Source: Paraglaciecola arctica BSs20135 (lineage in GTDB: Bacteria; Pseudomonadota; Gammaproteobacteria; Enterobacterales; Alteromonadaceae). From it: a stretch of 64,000 nucleotides of DNA. The notes beneath the pieces were generated by a model. The model was not told the origin of the DNA, made no database searches, and saw nothing but the letters and a program-made list of their open reading frames with translations. Shown here in pieces: positions 59,038 through 64,000 of this stretch. Numbering within the stretch: the stretch's first letter is position 1; each line of letters begins with the position of its first letter. Made by a program: the position numbers and the translations under genes. The DNA lies in contig NZ_BAEO01000014.1 in assembly GCF_000314995.1 (NCBI RefSeq), positions 40,979 through 104,978 of the forward strand, in the 5' to 3' direction.

Positions 59038-61119
59038 ATGCCTGATATCGAAAACATTTATTACCCTAAAGAACTAAGCTGGCTTTCATTTAATCAACGA
59101 GTATTACAAGAAGCAGCCGATGTAAACAATCCAATCATTGAACGTATAAGATTCCTCGGTATTTATTCAAATAATATGGATGAGTTTTATCGAGTAAGAG
59201 TAGCTGATGTTAAACGCAAGATATACATTCACTTAAACGAAGGTGAACTGGAAGAAGCTGAACAAACCAAATTGTTGATGGAAAAAATTCAGGAAAAAGT
59301 CCTAGGCATGACCAAAGATTTTGACCGTATTCATTCCCAGGTGGTAAAAGGATTAGCCAGATACAATATATTTTTACTCGGCGAAGAAGACCTCAATGAC
59401 TACCACACTCAGTGGTTGAGTAATTATTTTAAGAATAAAATTTTACGGCATGTCGCCCCGGTATTACTGAATAAAAAGGTCAAATTACTGTCTCGATTAA
59501 ATGACTTTGCTACCTACCTTTATGTTGGCGTGCATAAAGACGATAAAGCCATTGCTTACGCAACTATTGAGGTGCCAAGCCAAAACATGTCACGCTTTGT
59601 AGTGATACCTCCAGAAAAAAGCCGTAAAAAGAAATATATCATTTTGTTAGATGACATTATTCGATTGAACTTGGACAGTATTTTTAAGGGGTTTATTGAA
59701 TTTGATTCCCTTGAGGCCTTCTCTTTTAAAATGACCCGAGATTCAGAGTATTCTCTTAACGATGAAATTGACGAAAGTTATGTAGACAAAATGTCTGAAA
59801 GCATGAAACAAAGACTGATAGCGGAACCTGTTCGGGTAGTACACGACAGCAGAATGCCCAGTGACATGCTCAAGGATTTAAAAAAACGTTTGAAAATATC
59901 TTCATACGACAGTCTTATTTCCAGTGGTCCGTACCGTAACTTTAAAGACTTTATAGGCTTCCCTAATGTTGGACGTGACTATTTAGAAAACAAAGTACTC
60001 CCGGCTCTGACATCTAAAGATTTTTCGGGCTACGACACCGTATTTGACGCTATTACCGCGAAAGATATTCTACTGCATTATCCCTACCACCGTTTTTTAC
60101 ATGTGACCGAATTTATTCGCCAAGCTGCGTTCGATCCTAATGTGAAACATATTCGCTTAAATATCTATCGCGTAGCGAGTCAATCAAGAGTCATCAGCTC
60201 ATTAATTGATGCAGTGGATAATGGCAAAAAAGTAACAGTGGTGGTTGAACTGCGCGCTCGATTTGATGAAGAAGCGAACATTCAATGGTCTAAAAAAATG
60301 ACGGATGCGGGTGTACAAGTTGTATTTGGAATGCATGCGTTGAAAATTCACAGCAAATTATGTGTGGTCAGTCGCGAAGAAAAAGGGCAATTAATTAACT
60401 ACGCCCATTTTGGCACCGGTAATTTCAACGAAAAAACCGCGAAGATATATACTGACTTTAGTTTATTTACTCGTAACCAAGAGCTCGCTAATGAAGCCGA
60501 AGCCGTGTTTACATTTATTCAGCAACCCTATAGAAGACAAAAATTTCAGCATCTGCAGGTGTCTCCACTTAATGCACGAACCAAAATACAAGCCTTAGTG
60601 CGCCAAGAAACACAAAATGCAAACGAAGGACTAAAGGCTGAAATAACCCTAAAAATCAATAATTTAGATGACAAATTACTCATCGATGATTTATATAAAG
60701 CCAGTCAAGCTGGGGTGAAAATAAAAGCGATTATCCGTGGTATGTGTTCTTTAGTTCCAGGGGTAAAAGGTTTAAGCGATAATATTAGTGTCATCAGTGT
60801 TGTTGACCGCTTTTTAGAACATCCAAGGGTGATGGTGTTTGAAAATGCAGGAGACACAAAAATGTTTATTTCTTCTGCCGATTGGATGACCCGTAATATG
60901 GATTTTAGAATTGAAGTGGGGTGTCCTATCTATGACATAGATTTAAAACGCAGAATAATAGATATATTAAATATACAATTTAATGACACACTTAAAGCCC
61001 GAGTAATAGATAAACAACAAACCAACCATTACGTCACCAGAGGCAATCGTAAAAACCTGCGCTCTCAAACTGAAATCTATCGTTATTTAAAAGCCCTAGA
61101 AAAGGACAAAAATGCCTAA
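59038..61119 (+). CDS. ppk1: Polyphosphate kinase
   Basis: A 693-residue enzyme that makes polyphosphate from ATP. The four PPK1 domains are in order: N-terminal (YYPKELSWLSFNQRVLQEAA), head, and two C-terminal catalytic domains. The phosphorylated His is in ALKIHSKLCVVSR, followed by GTGNFNEKTAKIYTDFSL and later ISSADWMTRNMD. Length and motifs are standard. It overlaps ppx by 8 bases; a Pho box precedes it, so the operon is likely induced by phosphate starvation. Confidence 0.96.
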   Translation: MPDIENIYYPKELSWLSFNQRVLQEAADVNNPIIERIRFLGIYSNNMDEFYRVRVADVKRKIYIHLNEGELEEAEQTKLLMEKIQEKVLGMTKDFDRIHSQVVKGLARYNIFLLGEEDLNDYHTQWLSNYFKNKILRHVAPVLLNKKVKLLSRLNDFATYLYVGVHKDDKAIAYATIEVPSQNMSRFVVIPPEKSRKKKYIILLDDIIRLNLDSIFKGFIEFDSLEAFSFKMTRDSEYSLNDEIDESYVDKMSESMKQRLIAEPVRVVHDSRMPSDMLKDLKKRLKISSYDSLISSGPYRNFKDFIGFPNVGRDYLENKVLPALTSKDFSGYDTVFDAITAKDILLHYPYHRFLHVTEFIRQAAFDPNVKHIRLNIYRVASQSRVISSLIDAVDNGKKVTVVVELRARFDEEANIQWSKKMTDAGVQVVFGMHALKIHSKLCVVSREEKGQLINYAHFGTGNFNEKTAKIYTDFSLFTRNQELANEAEAVFTFIQQPYRRQKFQHLQVSPLNARTKIQALVRQETQNANEGLKAEITLKINNLDDKLLIDDLYKASQAGVKIKAIIRGMCSLVPGVKGLSDNISVISVVDRFLEHPRVMVFENAGDTKMFISSADWMTRNMDFRIEVGCPIYDIDLKRRIIDILNIQFNDTLKARVIDKQQTNHYVTRGNRKNLRSQTEIYRYLKALEKDKNA

Positions 61120-62653
61120 CACTGATACTGTACTCGATTCAACCTTCGATAACGTAGAAATAAGAGACGCTAGCAAAGTCGCCGCGTTAGACATGGGATC
61201 AAATAGTTTTCACTTAGTGGTTGCGCGTATTGTTGCAGGCTCAGTGCAGATATTACACCGAGTAAAACAGAAAGTACGCTTAGGAGATGGTTTAGGCACA
61301 GACGGCGCATTATCTGCAGAGGCCATACAACGAGGTCTAGATACATTAGAAGTGATAGCAGAGAGCCTACAAGGTTTTGAGCCCGACTGCGTAAGAGTCG
61401 TTGCCACTCACGCATTAAGAAAAGCCAGCAATGCAAAAGAGTTTTTAAAAGCCGCTAAGAAAGTATTTCCTTTTCCCATCGAGATCATATCAGGAGCAGA
61501 AGAGGCGCGGCTTATCTATCAAGGCGTCGCTCATACCAATCATCAACAAGGACAACGCTTAGTTGTCGATATTGGTGGTGGTTCTACAGAGTTTATTATT
61601 GGTGAAGGTTTTGAAACAAAGGTATTACGAAGCTTACAAATGGGCTGTGTGAGTTATACCAATCGCTTCTTTAAACAAGGTGAACTAAAACCCAAAGCCT
61701 TTAACAGGGCCATTACCAGTGCTCAGCAAGAGCTGGAGATGATCGATAAAAAGTATAAACAAATAGGCTGGAATACCTGTATTGGGACATCAGGCACCAT
61801 CAAAATTATTATCGAGCTAGCGGCGCAACTTGATAGTACCAATAGAGATAACCATGTGTGCCTAACTGATTTGCTCACATTGATGGATTTATGCTGTGCA
61901 GCGGGAAATAGTAAAGATTTGCAGATACAAGGTCTAAGTGATGATCGCCGTCCGGTTTTTGCGGCAGGTTTAGCCATTTTAATTGCTGCTTTTAGAAGCT
62001 TAGATATACAGGAAATGGAATTTTCACAAGATGCGTTACGTGAAGGCCTATTGTATGAAATGGAAGAACACTTAACCCATCCAGATATACGCCAACGCAG
62101 CGCCGAGAGTCTAGCCACTCGTTATGATGTTGACGTGGCACAAGCCAAACGAGTACTTAGCACTACCATGGCACTGCATCAGCAATGCAAAAAAGCATGG
62201 GGGATCGACAATAAAGAGCTAAAAAACATGTTGGCTTGGTCTGCCTTGTTACATGAGGTAGGTTTACAAATTAATACCCGCGGCATTCAGCGCCACTCCG
62301 GATATATATTGCAAAATATTGAATTACCCGGATTTGGGCAGGAACAACAAAACTTATTGGCCACCTTAACCAGGTTTTATCGTAAAAAAATCAAAGCAGC
62401 AGAAATACCAGAATTCACCCTATTAGCACAAGAGCAAGTGTATAAGCTAATCGCGTTATTACGTCTAGGGGTATTACTTAACATAAAACGCCAAGACGAT
62501 ATTTTACCTGAGTTTTCAGTGACAGCCGAAGCAGATAACTTACACATCCAATTTCCCGATGACTGGCTGCAACACAAGCCAGTTTTGGGTGCGGATATTG
62601 AACGTGAAAGTGATTACATTCAAGAGTTAGGTTTAACCTTGAGTTACAACTAA
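61112..62653 (+). CDS. ppx: Exopolyphosphatase (Ppx/GppA family)
   Basis: A 513-residue enzyme of the sugar kinase/HSP70 fold: AALDMGSNSFHLVVARI, LVVDIGGGSTEFIIGE, and a C-terminal HD-like domain (WSALLHEVGLQINTRGIQRH). It releases phosphate from polyphosphate ends and may also act on pppGpp. It overlaps ppk1 by 8 bases, so the two opposite activities are made from one mRNA, the usual arrangement. Confidence 0.94.
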   Translation: MPNTDTVLDSTFDNVEIRDASKVAALDMGSNSFHLVVARIVAGSVQILHRVKQKVRLGDGLGTDGALSAEAIQRGLDTLEVIAESLQGFEPDCVRVVATHALRKASNAKEFLKAAKKVFPFPIEIISGAEEARLIYQGVAHTNHQQGQRLVVDIGGGSTEFIIGEGFETKVLRSLQMGCVSYTNRFFKQGELKPKAFNRAITSAQQELEMIDKKYKQIGWNTCIGTSGTIKIIIELAAQLDSTNRDNHVCLTDLLTLMDLCCAAGNSKDLQIQGLSDDRRPVFAAGLAILIAAFRSLDIQEMEFSQDALREGLLYEMEEHLTHPDIRQRSAESLATRYDVDVAQAKRVLSTTMALHQQCKKAWGIDNKELKNMLAWSALLHEVGLQINTRGIQRHSGYILQNIELPGFGQEQQNLLATLTRFYRKKIKAAEIPEFTLLAQEQVYKLIALLRLGVLLNIKRQDDILPEFSVTAEADNLHIQFPDDWLQHKPVLGADIERESDYIQELGLTLSYN

Positions 62654-62760
62654 CAACACTGCACTAAGATTAAAAGGGGAAAAGCTCAAGCTATGGAATA
62701 GTCAGTACCTAACCTGACAACCATTAATAATAGAGCCAAACAAATCTGACGGGGGACTAT

Positions 62761-63050
62761 GTGCCAATACCTGTCAGACATAGCTCGCTGGCCGACTTAG
62801 CGGTTATCGCAGTTTGCAGACGGTGAAGATTTTTAAGATATTACACCTCGCTGACGGCGCAGATATTGAAGATATTACACGTCATTCCCTCGGAGGAGGG
62901 AACCCACTAACATTTACCGTGCAGCCAATTTAAATCGTTTAAAAACAGTATGAAATGAGTGTATTTCAATCAATTTTATCTTTGAAAATAAGATACTTTA
63001 TTGCCATCTACAGATGTTGACGGGGGTTCCCGCCTTCGCGGGAATGACGG
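62761..63050 (-). repeat. Composite repeat, copy B (inverted relative to copy A)
   Basis: In the gap after ppx: the conserved tail (62761-62826, including gccgacttagcggttatcgc), an inner hairpin unit (62880-62905, ttccctc/gagggaa), about 115 bases of AT-rich sequence, and the outer hairpin unit (63021-63050, ttcccgc/gcgggaa). The order mirrors copy A at 31990-32247. The inner hairpin has a T:A pair where the others have a G:C pair, so pairing is kept. The rest of 62654-63213 holds no gene. Confidence 0.7.
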
Positions 63051-63213
63051 AGAATAGACGGGAGGATGCCACCGTCTGCTTCCTCAGTATAGACGATCGT
63101 CACCGCTACTTAATCGTATGTCTGCAATTCGTTCAAAACGGCTTGTCAGATTAAGTCAAAGCTTATCGTCCTAAACTGTAGGATCGAATGTGAGCTACTA
63201 CAGCTAATAACTT

Positions 63214-63891
63214 TCACACTACCAACTTATAACCTACACCATAAACCGAGTAGATCCAGTTTTCATCGCCAATGGCTGCTATTTTTTTTCTGAGTTTTTT
63301 AATGTGGCTGTCGATAGTACGGTCACTGACAATTCGGTGATCGGTATAACATGTGTTCATAAACTGATCGCGAGAGAAGATCCTACCTGGCTCAGTACTG
63401 AGCAAAGATAACATTTTTAACTCTACCGAAGTTAAAGCGATGGACTGTTGCTCTATTGCCACAACCATCCTGTCGGCGTCGATGCTAAATGGCAAAGAAA
63501 TCTTTGATGCAGAGCTTGCCCCTTTGACCCGTCGTAACATTGCTTTTACTCTAGCAACAACTTCTTTAGGACTAAAAGGTTTACAAATATAGTCATCCGC
63601 ACCAATTTCTAAACCCAGTAAGCGATCAATTTCCTCAACCTTAGCTGTGACCATAATAATAGGAACTTGGCTTGTTTGGCGGATCGACTTACAAATTTCA
63701 ATTCCATTTTTACCGGGCAACATAAGATCAAGCAAAATCACATCGGTATGGTGCTTTGCAAGCCAAGGCTCTACATCTAAACCATCATGTACACAGCTAG
63801 TCTCATATTCAGACACACTCAAATAATCTACCAGCAAAGAAGCGAGTTTTTTTTCATCTTCAACAATTAAAACATGTGATTTTTTAGTCAT
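63214..63891 (-). CDS. BaeR-like OmpR-family response regulator
   Basis: Start set at ATG 63891, with GGAG nine bases upstream inside the end of the kinase gene; TTG 63897 is in frame but unsupported. The 225-residue protein has a receiver domain (VLIVEDEKKLASLLVDYLSV, DVILLDLMLPGKNGIEI, MVTAKVEEIDRLLGLEIGAD) and an OmpR-type winged helix (VSDRTIDSHIKKLRKKI, VYGVGYKLVV). The EIDRLLGLEIGADDYICKP segment and the output domain resemble BaeR, which controls envelope-stress and efflux genes in E. coli. It follows its kinase on the same strand. It is not PhoB. Confidence 0.87.
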   Translation of the reverse strand: MTKKSHVLIVEDEKKLASLLVDYLSVSEYETSCVHDGLDVEPWLAKHHTDVILLDLMLPGKNGIEICKSIRQTSQVPIIMVTAKVEEIDRLLGLEIGADDYICKPFSPKEVVARVKAMLRRVKGASSASKISLPFSIDADRMVVAIEQQSIALTSVELKMLSLLSTEPGRIFSRDQFMNTCYTDHRIVSDRTIDSHIKKLRKKIAAIGDENWIYSVYGVGYKLVV

Positions 63892-63897
63892 AGCCAA

Positions 63898-64000
63898 TTA
63901 CTCCATGGGTAATATAATCAAAATCCCTAAACCACCTAAATCAGACGCAAACGCACTGATTTTACCATGATGGGCTTCTACAATTTTTTGGCAAATAGAC
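63898..64000 (-). CDS. Partner histidine kinase, C-terminal end (partial)
   Basis: The frame runs from the window edge to a TAA at 63898-63900. The 33 visible residues (ICQKIVEAHHGKISAFASDL and a final GLGILIILPME) are the G2-box and end of a histidine kinase ATPase domain. It directly precedes the BaeR-like gene, so it is the cognate BaeS-like sensor; the rest lies outside the window. Confidence 0.85.
   Translation of the reverse strand, partial: SICQKIVEAHHGKISAFASDLGGLGILIILPME

Noticed and set aside
63214..63891. Response regulator as PhoB, given the phosphate genes nearby
   Set aside because: The receiver segment around EIDRLLGLEIGADDYICKP and the output domain resemble BaeR more than PhoB, and the partner kinase end is not informative. 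PhoB is assumed to be elsewhere in the genome.
1..64000. tRNA, rRNA, CRISPR arrays, riboswitches and prophage
   Set aside because: Reading both strands showed no tRNA-like T-loop with matching stems, no regularly spaced repeats, no recognisable riboswitch core, and no phage structural or integrase genes.

Overview
The window looks like a chromosomal segment of a marine gammaproteobacterium of the Alteromonadales (Alteromonas/Glaciecola/Paraglaciecola type). The reasons are the gene families present: a dimeric dUTPase next to cca, a TonB2-type operon with TtpC and DUF3450, PrsK/PrsR, an Alteromonadales-type REP-associated transposase, and SrmB/RdgB/HemW housekeeping genes. Base composition is moderately AT-rich. 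This is inferred from gene content; no database was searched. No rRNA, tRNA or CRISPR array was found.

Layout. 1-4320: an ExeA/GspB-like pair, cca and a dimeric dUTPase. 4321-15000: an accessory stretch with an orphan ParD-like antitoxin, a TonB-dependent receptor, a REP-associated transposase (RAYT) flanked by matching repeats, a lipoprotein hydrolase, an EamA exporter, a DUF6624 protein, a Phd/ParE toxin-antitoxin pair, a PhyH dioxygenase and a TlpA-like thioredoxin. 15161-28641: regulators and enzymes (LytTR, GGDEF/EAL, an OlsF-like acyltransferase fusion, a 2-hydroxyacid dehydrogenase, a SWIM/SNF2 helicase, a PH-domain pair, an unrecognised 335-residue protein, and a VOC-GFA-YafY cluster). 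28914-31959: srmB-rdgB-hemW. 32451-44642: YggN-like protein, two DUF1566 proteins, lrgAB, prsR, a frameshifted prsK, a KAS III enzyme, an ECF sigma/anti-sigma/coiled-coil cluster and an OxyR-like regulator. 44745-62653: phosphate and TonB region. 63214-64000: a BaeSR-like two-component system, cut by the window edge.

The most coherent system lies between 44745 and 62653. Direct repeats matching the PhoB-binding Pho box (7-base half-sites every 11 bases) precede a complete TonB2 operon, a beta-helix-like lipoprotein placed before a TonB-dependent receptor, a porin, and ppk-ppx. A Pit-type phosphate transporter with its DUF47/PhoU-like partner lies in the same block. A weaker Pho-box-like site precedes the OlsF-like ornithine-lipid gene at 18.4 kb. 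Together this suggests a phosphate-starvation programme that includes dedicated energised outer-membrane uptake. The substrate of the receptor cannot be read from the sequence.

Other notable points. The prsK histidine kinase is split by a one-base frameshift at a run of seven A. Two copies of a composite repeat, with dRS3-like hairpins and a shared tail, lie 30 kb apart in opposite orientation; one hairpin carries a compensatory base-pair change. The RAYT has near-identical inverted motifs on both sides, each locally duplicated, plus a stray copy at 4.5 kb.
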